Notes under the pieces: generated by a model
Told to the model about the DNA's origin: nothing
Databases searched by the model: none
Seen by the model: only the letters and a program-made list of their open reading frames with translations
Program-made: the position numbers and the translations under genes
Part shown: positions 18,601-26,718 of the stretch, in pieces
Position numbering within the stretch: position 1 is the first letter of the stretch
How the letters are laid out: each line of letters opens with the position of its first letter
NCBI GenBank assembly: GCA_903951185.1
Contig: CAJBBC010000014.1
Span: forward strand, 1-33,230
Origin: an uncultured Actinomycetes bacterium
Lineage (GTDB): Bacteria > Actinomycetota > Actinomycetes > S36-B12 > UBA5976
Reading direction: 5' to 3'
DNA length: 33,230 nucleotides

Positions 18601-18616
18601 CCACGCTTTTGCGTGG
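18601..18616. terminator. CCACGC-TTTT-GCGTGG hairpin after capA
   Basis: A perfect six-base-pair stem with a four-base loop stands 9 nt after the capA stop. The usual T-run is missing, so it may be a weak terminator or an RNA-end stabiliser rather than a strong intrinsic terminator. Confidence 0.5.
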
Positions 18617-18673
18617 CATATCTAGCAACAAGTACATAGAGTTGAGTTAGTTAAATGCGCAATGGAGTGCACT

Positions 18674-19843
18674 GTGAAATTAGTAATACCAAGTGAAACA
18701 AAAATCGGTGAAAAGCGCGTTGCGCTCACCCCTGAAGCAGTAGCCAAGTTAGTAAAACTTGGCTTAACTATCAGTGTTCAAGCCAAGGCTGGCTTGTCGG
18801 CAACTTATTCAGATGATGCATACAAAGCAGCTGGCGCAAAATTATTTGAAAAAACAAGTCTTGATCGTGAACTTGCATCAGCTCAAGTTGTCGCAACAGT
18901 TCGTCCACTACCTACCAGAGCAATTGCAAAACTTAAAAAAGACGCCATCACACTTTCATTTCTCTCGCCAACAACTAATGGAACTGAAATCCGGGCGCTG
19001 GCTCGAGCAGGTGTAACTGCGCTTTCATTCGACTTAGTGCCTCGAATCTCAAGAGCACAGTCAATGGATGCACTCACCTCACAAGCACTTTGTGGTGGTT
19101 ATCGCGCAGCGCTAATTGCAGCTGAACGATCAACAAAATTTTTCCCAATGTTAATGACTGCTGCTGGCACAGTTACACCAGCAAAAGTATTAGTACTTGG
19201 CGCTGGTGTCGCTGGACTTCAAGCCATGGCAACTGCCAAGCGATTAGGTGGCGTTGTTAGTGCTTATGACGTTCGCTCATCAAGTGCTGATGAAGTGAAA
19301 TCTATGGGCGCGACATTCATCACACTGAATTTAGATGCGCTTGAAGGTTCTGGTGGTTACGCCAAGGAAATGACTAAAGAGCGAACTAAAGCACAGCAAG
19401 ATGCACTAAAGCCTTATGTTTCTGAAGCCGATATTGTGATCACAACAGCTGCGGTGCCGGGCAAGAAAGCTCCACTATTAATTACCAAAGACATGATGTC
19501 TGAAATGAAGCCTGGTTCAGTCCTAGTTGATTTAGCTGCCGAATCCGGTGGAAATATCCAAGGTTCAATTGCCGGTAAAGATGTACTTGTTAAAGTCCCA
19601 GATGGCTCAATCACCATAGTTGGTTGTAAAGACTTGCCATCCCAAATTGCAACCCACTCAAGTAAGTTGTACGCGCAAAATGTTGTTTCATTACTTTCAC
19701 TTTTCACGGAAAAGGGCAAAGTTCAACCAGATATCGAAGACGAAGTTGTTGCTGGTAGTGCTGTTGTTTATAAAGGTGAAGTTAGAAACGAAACAGCGAA
19801 ATTAACTCTGGGGTTAGTTAAGCCTCAGAAAGGAAGTAAGTAA
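18674..19843 (+). CDS. pntAA: NAD(P) transhydrogenase alpha subunit, part 1
   Basis: This is the soluble NAD(H)-binding domain I of proton-translocating transhydrogenase, which uses the proton gradient to move hydride from NADH to NADP. The start is GTG at 18674, giving 389 residues (MKLVIPSETKIGEKRVALTP). GGAG is six bases upstream, while the track's ATG sits inside that site. Visible features are the alanine-dehydrogenase/PNT signature region, VLVLGAGVAGLQAMATAKRLGG (NAD Rossmann loop), AYDVRSSSADEVKSMGA and the RDQ-loop equivalent. It ends 2 nt before pntAB. The split into three genes is common in actinobacteria and alphaproteobacteria. Confidence 0.97.
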   Translation: MKLVIPSETKIGEKRVALTPEAVAKLVKLGLTISVQAKAGLSATYSDDAYKAAGAKLFEKTSLDRELASAQVVATVRPLPTRAIAKLKKDAITLSFLSPTTNGTEIRALARAGVTALSFDLVPRISRAQSMDALTSQALCGGYRAALIAAERSTKFFPMLMTAAGTVTPAKVLVLGAGVAGLQAMATAKRLGGVVSAYDVRSSSADEVKSMGATFITLNLDALEGSGGYAKEMTKERTKAQQDALKPYVSEADIVITTAAVPGKKAPLLITKDMMSEMKPGSVLVDLAAESGGNIQGSIAGKDVLVKVPDGSITIVGCKDLPSQIATHSSKLYAQNVVSLLSLFTEKGKVQPDIEDEVVAGSAVVYKGEVRNETAKLTLGLVKPQKGSK

Positions 19844-19845
19844 GT

Positions 19846-20142
19846 ATGGATGCAATCGCCTTACTGACAATCTTTGTGCTTAGTATCTTCGTAGGTATCG
19901 AAGTTGTAGCAAAAGTTTCTGCAGTTTTACACACGCCACTTATGTCGGGTGCTAATGCCATTCATGGTGTTGTACTGGTCGGTGCAATTTTAGTTACCGG
20001 AAAAGCTGATGGTGGCCTTGAACTCGGTCTTGGCTTAACTGCAATCGTGCTGGCCACAATAAATATGGTTGGTGGATTTGTGGTTACCGATCGAATGTTA
20101 GAAATGTTTAAACCTAAGAAAAACCAAGAGGTGAGTAAGTAA
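19846..20142 (+). CDS. pntAB: NAD(P) transhydrogenase alpha subunit, part 2 (membrane)
   Basis: This 98-residue protein forms the first part of membrane domain II of transhydrogenase. Three hydrophobic helices are visible (AIALLTIFVLSIFVGIEVVAKV, AIHGVVLVGAILVTG, LTAIVLATINMVGGFVVTDRML). HTPLMSGANAIHGV is the diagnostic family motif. AAGGAAG precedes the ATG. It overlaps pntB by one base (TAATG), so the subunits are probably made in step. Confidence 0.97.
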   Translation: MDAIALLTIFVLSIFVGIEVVAKVSAVLHTPLMSGANAIHGVVLVGAILVTGKADGGLELGLGLTAIVLATINMVGGFVVTDRMLEMFKPKKNQEVSK

Positions 20143-21530
20143 TGCCTACTTGGGTACGGTTAGCTGAACTTGCTGCGGCAGTTTTATTCATTCTTGCATT
20201 AAAAGGTCTTTCATCACCTAAAAGCGCTCGTCGCGGAAATCTATTGGGTGCATTAGGTGCAACTGTGGCAACTGTTGTTGCGTTTTATTACGGCCAGAAG
20301 TTTTTTGGTGGACCAATTAAAAATGTGCAACCAATTTTGGCAGCCATTGCAGTCGGTTCTTTAATTGGCTTTATTGCCGCTCGTCGGGTGCAAATGACCC
20401 AAATGCCGCAGATGGTTGCACTGTTTAATGGTGTTGGCGGTGGCGCTGCAGCTGTAGTTTCAGTAATCGAATTTCTAACCGCAGCTAACAGTGAGACAAC
20501 TGCGATGCTAACTGCAACAGTATTTACAGTGGTTGTTGGATCTGTTTCATTCTCTGGTTCAATTTTAACTTTTATGAAACTCCAAGAATTAATGACTTCT
20601 CGGCCTGTTGTGATTGTGGCCGGCCGATACATAACTTCACTTGCTGGAATTGCAACAATTGCAGTTGCGATCTCATTAGTAGTTAATCCATCTAACGCCG
20701 TGCTTTTTGGCCTCTTATTCTTGTCGCTAATTATGGGTATTTTGCTTGTACTTCCAGTCGGTGGCGCAGATGTGCCAATCGTTATTTCACTTTTGAATGC
20801 ATTCACCGGTTTATCTGTTGCTGCCTCAGGTTATGTACTTGGAAACGTATTGCTGATTGTGGCCGGAACTTTAGTTGGCGCCTCCGGTACTTTGTTAACC
20901 AGACTGATGGCACAAGCTATGGGTCGTCCATTAACTAACACAATGTTTGGTGCATTCACTGCAAAAGCAATCACAAATTCAGGAACAGGTGAAGATCGCC
21001 CAGTTAAATCGGCATCTCCAGATGATGTTTCGATTATGTTGGCTTACGCTCGCAAAGTAATTATTGTCCCTGGTTATGGTTTAGCCGTTGCGCAAGCACA
21101 AAACACAATTCGTGAGCTGGTTGAAATACTCAGCGCTAAAGGTATTCAAGTTGATTATGCGATTCATCCTGTTGCTGGACGTATGCCAGGTCATATGAAT
21201 GTGTTACTTGCTGAAGCTAATGTTCCTTATCAGCAGTTGAAAGAAATGGATGAAATTAATCCAGAGTTTGCTGAGACAGACGTTGTACTTGTAGTTGGAG
21301 CAAATGACGTAGTTAATCCAGCTGCGCGAAATGATCCAAGCGCACCGATTTATGGAATGCCTATTCTCAACGTCGATCAAGCACAGCAAATTGTTTTCTT
21401 GAAACGCTCTATGCGACCAGGATTTGCTGGCATCGAAAATGAAGTACTTTTCGATCCGAAAACTTCACTGCTATTCGGAGATGCAAAAGAGACTCTGACA
21501 AAAGTAGTTTCAGCGCTTAAAGCACTTTAA
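20142..21530 (+). CDS. pntB: NAD(P) transhydrogenase beta subunit
   Basis: PntB (462 residues) has an N-terminal membrane part of eight or nine helices and a C-terminal NADP-binding domain III. The membrane half shows MPQMVALFNGVGGGAAAVVS and SGSILTFMKLQELM. The NADP domain has VIIVPGYGLAVAQAQNTIREL and VVLVGANDVVNPAARNDP, standard for the family. With pntAA/AB it supplies NADPH, which may serve the reductases and the P450 nearby. A hairpin straddles the gap to the convergent P450 gene. Confidence 0.97.
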   Translation: MPTWVRLAELAAAVLFILALKGLSSPKSARRGNLLGALGATVATVVAFYYGQKFFGGPIKNVQPILAAIAVGSLIGFIAARRVQMTQMPQMVALFNGVGGGAAAVVSVIEFLTAANSETTAMLTATVFTVVVGSVSFSGSILTFMKLQELMTSRPVVIVAGRYITSLAGIATIAVAISLVVNPSNAVLFGLLFLSLIMGILLVLPVGGADVPIVISLLNAFTGLSVAASGYVLGNVLLIVAGTLVGASGTLLTRLMAQAMGRPLTNTMFGAFTAKAITNSGTGEDRPVKSASPDDVSIMLAYARKVIIVPGYGLAVAQAQNTIRELVEILSAKGIQVDYAIHPVAGRMPGHMNVLLAEANVPYQQLKEMDEINPEFAETDVVLVVGANDVVNPAARNDPSAPIYGMPILNVDQAQQIVFLKRSMRPGFAGIENEVLFDPKTSLLFGDAKETLTKVVSALKAL

Positions 21531-21540
21531 CTAAATTTGT

Positions 21541-21563
21541 CGGCTTAGATTTTCGCTGAGCCG
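21541..21563. terminator. Hairpin at the pntB/P450 convergent junction
   Basis: CGGCTTAG and CTGAGCCG pair over eight bases (one G-U) around a seven-base loop, right after the pntB stop and across the P450 stop. No T-run follows on either strand, but its position at a convergent junction fits a shared terminator. Confidence 0.5.
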
Positions 21564-22738
21564 GTGAAAGAAATTGGCAAAGTAATTGGTCCGGTGTTGC
21601 CACTATCCGGTAAATACTGTGCACCTGGGTCGATTTTAAAATCTGGAATTCTTTTAGCTAACGCTTTTAACGCCTCTTGCATATCGATTCGCGCAACATA
21701 ATGACCAAGACAGTGGTGCATTCCGCCACCAAATCCAAAATGCGGTGCGCGTGATTTAGTTATATCCATAGCAATTGATTCATACTTTGCTGGATCACTA
21801 CCCACTGGGACATTGAAAAATTGAAGTGTGGTCCCCTTTTTAATTTGCAAATCTTTATATTCAAAATCCTCAATTGCTTCACGGGTGAACCAAGTAATTG
21901 TTGGATTTAGGCGCATCGCTTCTTCAACAGCATTTCTAGCTAAATCTGGATCTTTGCTAAGTAGGTCCCATTGTTCTGGGTTTTGTGTAAAAACTTGCAT
22001 AGCTAAACCAAGTTGATTTCGCGTTGTATCAAATCCAGCAAACACAATAAACGAAAGCATTACTAATAGTTCTCGCTCCGTTATTTTCTGCCCGTCGACG
22101 GTCGCCTGGACCATAGTTGAAATAAAACTATCCGGATCTAATTCGGTATGGCTATCAATCAAATTTTGAGTTATCGCCAGAATTCCCCGTAACCCAGCTT
22201 CAATTTCTGGAAGATCTTGTTTGATTGTGACACTAAAAACATAACCAAGTTTTGTGGCTAGCTCAGCAATCTCTCGCCAAAGCTCTGGTGGCAATCCAAG
22301 TAGGAGGGTAATTACTTTTGCCGAGTATGGTTCAGCAAACTCACTCATAAATTCAGCTGAACCTTTTTCGCAAAAATCATTCACTAGATCATTAGCTAGT
22401 TTTGTAAATTCAGGTTTAAGCGCTTCGATTATTTTTGGCGAAAACGCAGGGTTTGCAAGTTTTCTAATTCGAATGTGATCTTGTCCTTCTAGACTAAGCA
22501 TCATTTCATTCCACCAAGGAACTAATAATTCACTTTGAATTCCATTATGTTCCGGCCAACGTCTGGTGCCTTGGTGTAACCGCTTGTCATTTTGTAAGGC
22601 ATTTGTGTCTTCATACCGAAGTATTGCTATGCCATAAGGAGTTGTCGCGTACCAATGTTGTTCACGAGCAGCCATAACTGGCGCGCTGCGAATTGAAAAA
22701 TCAGCGGCTTTAACATCCAAGAATGGAATAGAAGTCAT
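21545..22738 (-). CDS. Cytochrome P450
   Basis: This soluble haem monooxygenase of 397 residues has normal bacterial P450 length. The I-helix oxygen-binding motif is FAGFDTTRN, the K-helix ExxR lies in VEEAMRLNP, and the haem loop is FGFGGGMHHCLGHYVAR with the proximal Cys. It needs electrons from a ferredoxin/reductase, but none is adjacent. The substrate is unknown; hydrophobic compounds such as sterols, terpenes or fatty acids are typical. A TAACAT box six bases before the ATG suggests a leaderless transcript. No Shine-Dalgarno site is visible. Confidence 0.95.
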   Translation of the reverse strand: MTSIPFLDVKAADFSIRSAPVMAAREQHWYATTPYGIAILRYEDTNALQNDKRLHQGTRRWPEHNGIQSELLVPWWNEMMLSLEGQDHIRIRKLANPAFSPKIIEALKPEFTKLANDLVNDFCEKGSAEFMSEFAEPYSAKVITLLLGLPPELWREIAELATKLGYVFSVTIKQDLPEIEAGLRGILAITQNLIDSHTELDPDSFISTMVQATVDGQKITERELLVMLSFIVFAGFDTTRNQLGLAMQVFTQNPEQWDLLSKDPDLARNAVEEAMRLNPTITWFTREAIEDFEYKDLQIKKGTTLQFFNVPVGSDPAKYESIAMDITKSRAPHFGFGGGMHHCLGHYVARIDMQEALKALAKRIPDFKIDPGAQYLPDSGNTGPITLPISFTGSAKI

Positions 22739-22774
22739 AACGCGATGTTAGCCGTTTTGTGAATAGTTTTGTGA

Positions 22775-23566
22775 TTATTGACCGTCATAGCAGTTAGGCG
22801 CTATGTCCACAGGAATACCAATCTGATCGCGCAATTCACAATGAATTACATCTTGTCCAGCAAAGACTTCGACCCAATGTCCATCGATTTTCTTAGCAAT
22901 CACATAGTGACCTGAGCGTCTAGCATTTACATTAATCCAAGCAAAATCATCAACTATTTTTTCCACATGGATTATGTAATCCCGAAGTCCCAAATCAATT
23001 AGGAATGGTGACTGCTCTGAATAATTTGTTTCGTACTCGTCAGTAATTCCGAATTGAGCGCTGTAGTAAAGCGGGGCATCGGATTCAACGCCATCAGACC
23101 AACAATCTGCATTCACTGAAAGTGTTGCTTTAGTGCTGCCACGCTCGTACGCCCGAACGTAATCCCAATAGCGATCATCTGTGGTCGAGGTTGATGAGTT
23201 GATCGGATTCAACGCAAAACCTTCTTTGCGCAGTAATTCGTCGACTAAAGAGGACAAAGCAAGAGCATGATCTTCCCAAATCTTGCGTTCAGCTAAATTA
23301 TCTGATTCGCAGTTAAAGAACTTAGCTTCAACGCCAGGCGAAACATCGTTAATTATGCTGTAGCCATCAGGGCTTATCCACCAGACACTGACTTCGGTAC
23401 TCTCAACTTCAAAACCTAATGCACCAAACTCTTTATTCGCACGTTCAAGAATTTCAGAATTTTTTAATTCAATTGATTTAAATTGAGATAAAGTCCCGAC
23501 TGCCACTATTGCAATTAGTGAAAATAAAATAGCGCGAACATATTTACCATTAAGTTGAAGCTTCAT
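22775..23566 (-). CDS. Membrane-anchored protein of unknown function
   Basis: I do not recognise this 263-residue protein. It starts with a positively charged stretch and one hydrophobic segment (AILFSLIAIVAVGTLSQF, about residues 12-29) without a lipobox, so it is probably an anchored extracytoplasmic protein. The remainder is acidic, rich in Trp, Asp and Ser, with four cysteines (FNCESDN, NADCWSDG, VIHCELRD, APNCYDG) that could form two disulfides. TAAACT lies six bases before the ATG, suggesting a leaderless transcript. It is not obviously linked to the P450 36 nt downstream on the same strand. Confidence 0.72.
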   Translation of the reverse strand: MKLQLNGKYVRAILFSLIAIVAVGTLSQFKSIELKNSEILERANKEFGALGFEVESTEVSVWWISPDGYSIINDVSPGVEAKFFNCESDNLAERKIWEDHALALSSLVDELLRKEGFALNPINSSTSTTDDRYWDYVRAYERGSTKATLSVNADCWSDGVESDAPLYYSAQFGITDEYETNYSEQSPFLIDLGLRDYIIHVEKIVDDFAWINVNARRSGHYVIAKKIDGHWVEVFAGQDVIHCELRDQIGIPVDIAPNCYDGQ

Positions 23567-23648
23567 GATTTGAGTTTAGTTCTTACTCAAAGAGATTTTT
23601 TGAATAGGGAGGTGAGCTTGGTCTCAAATAATTTAAAACATGCGGCGA

Positions 23649-23724
23649 TGGAGCCACCTGAGAGAATCGAACTCTCGACCTATTCGTTACGAGGGAATTG
23701 CTCTACCAACTGAGCTAAGGCGGC
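23649..23724 (-). tRNA. tRNA-Thr (anticodon CGU)
   Basis: On the minus strand a 76-nt cloverleaf begins GCCGCCTTAGCTCAGTTGG. The seven-base acceptor pairs with AGGTGGC (one G-U). The D stem is GCTC/GAGC, the anticodon loop CTCGTAA gives CGU (Thr, reads ACG), and the T arm is GAGAG-TTCGATT-CTCTC. The CCA end is encoded after discriminator U. In the anticodon stem four pairs form, but the loop-closing position 31-39 is C opposite C, an unusual mismatch. Confidence 0.93.
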
Positions 23725-23743
23725 AAATTTAAACATTAAATAT

Positions 23744-23887
23744 TTAGTGGTGCGCCTTTGCAACCATCTTTAACATTTTTATGTTTAAAACCAGGAACCG
23801 CCAAAGTTGGTAAATCAGATTTGTACGTGCACTTAATTCACGTTTCGTAGGTGCCTGGGCGTGTGTAAATGTGACGACATTACTCAT
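23744..23887 (-). CDS. Small 47-residue protein in the SQR operon, unknown function
   Basis: This reading frame is too short for the ORF track. It begins 12 nt after the stop of the SQR-like gene, with GGAG at 8 nt spacing that directly follows that stop codon. The product reads MSNVVTFTHAQAPTKRELSA, then ARTNLIYQLWRFLVLNIKMLKMV, and ends KAHH. It is strongly basic with an amphipathic or membrane-touching helix and no cysteine. The good ribosome site and tight coupling make a real gene likely. It might tether the flavoprotein to the membrane or be an accessory subunit, but this is a guess. Confidence 0.75.
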   Translation of the reverse strand: MSNVVTFTHAQAPTKRELSARTNLIYQLWRFLVLNIKMLKMVAKAHH

Positions 23888-23899
23888 AGTTAGTTCTCC

Positions 23900-25357
23900 T
23901 TATTCCGGAATTAAATACCAAAATGGGCGTGCTTTAGCTTTATAAATAAATAGGTAATGCAGCATGTGTTTCATCCAGTGCGCACTAAGACCAATTTCGC
24001 CATAAGTTTCTTTGATGTCTCGACCATCTGCGCCATATTTTTCACGATCAGGAATAATCGGGAATACTGTCATCGATGCTGCCTGGCCATCAAACCAACC
24101 TTTTCCGGCCGATGCGATACATGCTGCGCCCATTTCCGCCATTGAAGCTGTATGAACTTTTCCATTTGCTCCATGTTTGATGCGCTCCGCGATCGTTTCA
24201 GAAACTGCTCGACCAATAACGCCAGACGGCATACCTGTACGCGGCGGTGCAGGCGCAATTACGGTGCCATTTGGCGAAGTTCTTGGGCGAGACATTTGAT
24301 GTGGTGGTGCAAATGCAATACCCGCTGCCCAAATATTGTCGTAGCCGACACTTTGGTATGTCTTTGGCCAATCACTTGGCTTCCACTCTTCGTAAGGTTT
24401 AGCTGAATAGTCGGCATCAACTTTCATGAATCCACTCGGCGCAAAAACTTTTTCAGTTATATCAATTCCAGTTTGATCGAATGCTTTCATGTCTACACCG
24501 CGAAATGGCGGAAGTAACATTGCAAAATCAAATTTTTGGGTATCTCTCGTTCCATCAATTAACTCGTAATGCACAACACCAGGTTCAACTTTTTCGATCG
24601 CCGCAGACATGATTGCCTTAACACCACGTTCTTGGAAAAGTGACTCGGTGAAATATTCACTTGAAACGGTATTTCCTTTAATACCAAAATTCATCCCATC
24701 CATACCGAAGTCGCCTAGATGCTCTTCGTTTGTGATGTAAATGATTTCAGCTAAATCGCGAACGCCTTCACTCTTAATTTCATGTTCAACATTAAAGGTG
24801 TATTCAAATGCAGCACCTTGACATGTACACGTTCCATGTCCCATACCGATCAGAAGCGTCTGTTTTTGCCCAGACTTTAATTTTTGAATTATTTTTTCAA
24901 ACTCTTGAGCTGTCTCGGTGGCATGACTTGCAGTACATACCGACCAAGTATGGCCATCTGGCCCTAAACCTGGAGTAGCTCCAAAATTAAGTTTTGGACC
25001 GGTTGCGTTTATCAAAAAGTCATACTCAAGATTGGCGATTTCACCATTTCGGGTTGAGTCGGTGTATTTAAGTTTTACATGTGGCTTTGAAGTTTCTGAG
25101 TTTCCCTCTGGATGAAGTTCAAATGCTAGGGCTTGATGAAATTCAATATTCTTTCGCTTGTAAATAGGCGCAAGCGGAAAAGTAACTTGCTTATCGGTCA
25201 TTTGGCCAACACCAACCCAAATATTTGATGGAATCCAATTCCACTTTGAGTTAGGTGAGACCACAATAACTTTGTGCTCTTTACCTATTTGGCGTCGTAA
25301 ATGAAGAGCTGCAGTGTGTCCCGCGACACCTGCGCCCAAGATTACAACTTGTGCCAT
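23900..25357 (-). CDS. sqr: Sulfide:quinone oxidoreductase-like FAD flavoprotein
   Basis: This 485-residue flavoprotein of the two-dinucleotide-binding superfamily (SQR/FCSD) would oxidise sulfide to sulfane sulfur and pass electrons to the quinone pool at the membrane. The N-terminal FAD loop is VVILGAGVAGHTAALHLRR, then SPNSKWNWIPSNIWVGVGQM and INATGPKLNFG. Cysteines suitable for the redox site are C141 (VCTASH), C177/C179 (GTCTCQG) and C413 (GAACIASAG). The C-terminal helical tail (HWMKHMLHYLFIYKAKARPFWYL) could dip into the membrane. AAGGA precedes the ATG. A NADH-dehydrogenase-like role cannot be excluded, but the neighbouring rhodaneses favour sulfide. Confidence 0.83.
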   Translation of the reverse strand: MAQVVILGAGVAGHTAALHLRRQIGKEHKVIVVSPNSKWNWIPSNIWVGVGQMTDKQVTFPLAPIYKRKNIEFHQALAFELHPEGNSETSKPHVKLKYTDSTRNGEIANLEYDFLINATGPKLNFGATPGLGPDGHTWSVCTASHATETAQEFEKIIQKLKSGQKQTLLIGMGHGTCTCQGAAFEYTFNVEHEIKSEGVRDLAEIIYITNEEHLGDFGMDGMNFGIKGNTVSSEYFTESLFQERGVKAIMSAAIEKVEPGVVHYELIDGTRDTQKFDFAMLLPPFRGVDMKAFDQTGIDITEKVFAPSGFMKVDADYSAKPYEEWKPSDWPKTYQSVGYDNIWAAGIAFAPPHQMSRPRTSPNGTVIAPAPPRTGMPSGVIGRAVSETIAERIKHGANGKVHTASMAEMGAACIASAGKGWFDGQAASMTVFPIIPDREKYGADGRDIKETYGEIGLSAHWMKHMLHYLFIYKAKARPFWYLIPE

Positions 25358-25439
25358 GTTAACCGTCCTTTTTCCAACTCGCTTTAATTTATTACTACTA
25401 GTTAAGCACTATTGCTCAACACATATTTTCATTTAGAAA

Positions 25440-26210
25440 CTACTTATCCCACCAAATTGTGGCAATTTTACGAACTTCGGGTTGACTGTTTTTAGTTAAA
25501 TACTCACTTACCTCAGTAAGTCGTGATTTAGGTAAACACAACCTGATTCGCATAAATTCCGCAGCTTGTTCGATTGAAATTTCTCGTCCAAGTGAAGATT
25601 CCCAATATTCAATATTTGCCTTGATGCCAATTTCACTCAGTATTTCTAATAACATGCTCGGCGTCGGTTCTGTTGGCCGATCTAAATTCCAAAAAAATTT
25701 CCAAACTTCTCTCATCGATGCAAGTGGGTGTTCTTGTGGCATTTCGATTACAACTCGTTTGTCGGCATGAGAATCTAGCGCTAACAAAAATGGCACAATA
25801 TCGCTAACGTTATAAACGACATGGTGGCAAGTAACTACGTCAGCGGTGGGAACCTTATTTTCAATATCAGGCCAGTCGCCTAGGAATTGCGCATGGTTAA
25901 CTTTAAGTTTTTGAGCTTGTGCTGCGAATAATTCGAGCATTTCGGCTTGGTGGTCTACTCCATAAACAGTTTGTGCAGTTGGAGTGCACGCAAAAGCGGC
26001 AATCCCCCCGCCACAACCAATATCTAAAACAGAACCTCCTGTTGGTACTGCCTCAATAGCTCTGTTATGCGAAGTAGTCATTGGAATTTCATCAGGGACC
26101 GTAAATAATGCTGGCGGATGTATCCAAGGTGATTGTTCAGCTTGATCCAAAATTTCTTTTGGCAGCCCCCATTGGCTTAAGGCTTCTGCCCACTTTTTTG
26201 CGGTATCCAA
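25440..26210 (-). CDS. SAM-dependent class I methyltransferase
   Basis: This 256-residue Rossmann-fold methyltransferase binds S-adenosylmethionine through GGSVLDIGCGGGIAAFA (motif I). The acidic loop YGVDHQAEMLELF and motif IV-like ADVVTCHHVVYNV follow. The start is TTG, with AGGA a few bases upstream. It is divergent from the rhodanese lipoprotein across a perfect palindrome and 82 nt upstream of the SQR-like gene on the same strand. The substrate is unknown. Context hints at a sulfur-related acceptor such as a thiol, but the sequence itself does not show this. Confidence 0.82.
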   Translation of the reverse strand: MDTAKKWAEALSQWGLPKEILDQAEQSPWIHPPALFTVPDEIPMTTSHNRAIEAVPTGGSVLDIGCGGGIAAFACTPTAQTVYGVDHQAEMLELFAAQAQKLKVNHAQFLGDWPDIENKVPTADVVTCHHVVYNVSDIVPFLLALDSHADKRVVIEMPQEHPLASMREVWKFFWNLDRPTEPTPSMLLEILSEIGIKANIEYWESSLGREISIEQAAEFMRIRLCLPKSRLTEVSEYLTKNSQPEVRKIATIWWDK

Positions 26211-26231
26211 ATCGTCCTACTCTCTCTTTTC

Positions 26232-26253
26232 AGTATACCCCTAGGGGTATGCT
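26232..26253. promoter_or_regulatory. CsoR/CstR-type operator palindrome between divergent genes
   Basis: The core 26235-26250 (ATACCCCTAGGGGTAT) is a perfect 16-bp palindrome, and flanking AG/CT extends it to 22 bp with one mismatch. C-rich/G-rich dyads of this kind are the known targets of CsoR/CstR repressors, and a gene for one lies in the downstream operon. TATACT (minus strand, 26232-26237) and an extended -10 TGCTAGTAT (plus strand, 26250-26258) overlap its edges, so one dimer pair could shut off both directions. Confidence 0.82.
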
Positions 26254-26286
26254 AGTATTTCAGAAATACCAGAAGGAAGCGTAAAA

Positions 26287-26682
26287 ATGAAGAAAAGTTT
26301 TATTGCCGCAATTGGTGTGCTTGTTACCGCGCTGGCGTTAACTTCATGCTCAAGCGGGTCGAGTGCAAAAAAAGTCGATCCACAGGGGTTTTTTGATGCA
26401 ACTCAGCAAGCCGGAATTGTGGTCTTAGATGTACGCACTCCAGCTGAATTTGCTGAAGGCCATCTACCAAATGCAATAAATGTTGACTTTGAAAGTGGCA
26501 ACTTCGAAGAGGAAATAGCAAGTTTAGATAAGTCAGCAACGTACGCGGTTTACTGCCGAAGTGGTAATCGTTCAGGACAAGCAACTGCGGTTATGTCCAA
26601 AGCTGGTTTTGAAAATATGTATGACTTACAAGGTGGAGTTCTTGATTGGCAAGCTGCCGGCGGAACTCTAGTTAATAACTAA
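26287..26682 (+). CDS. Rhodanese-like lipoprotein (extracytoplasmic)
   Basis: This is a single rhodanese domain carrying a persulfide on its active Cys. The 131 residues start with a lipoprotein signal (MKKSFIAAIGVLVTALALTSC, lipobox LTSC, lipidated Cys21). A Ser/Lys linker and the rhodanese core follow: VVLDVRTPAEFAEGHLPNAINV, then the active loop YCRSGNRSG (Cys90) and DLQGGVLDWQAAGG. AAGGAAG lies before the ATG, and a palindromic operator lies just upstream. Export to the outside of the membrane implies it handles sulfane sulfur or thiosulfate before entry. It leads the plus-strand sulfur operon. Confidence 0.93.
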   Translation: MKKSFIAAIGVLVTALALTSCSSGSSAKKVDPQGFFDATQQAGIVVLDVRTPAEFAEGHLPNAINVDFESGNFEEEIASLDKSATYAVYCRSGNRSGQATAVMSKAGFENMYDLQGGVLDWQAAGGTLVNN

Positions 26683-26718
26683 TAAATAAATCACTAAATC
26701 AATTAATCAGGAGAAGAA

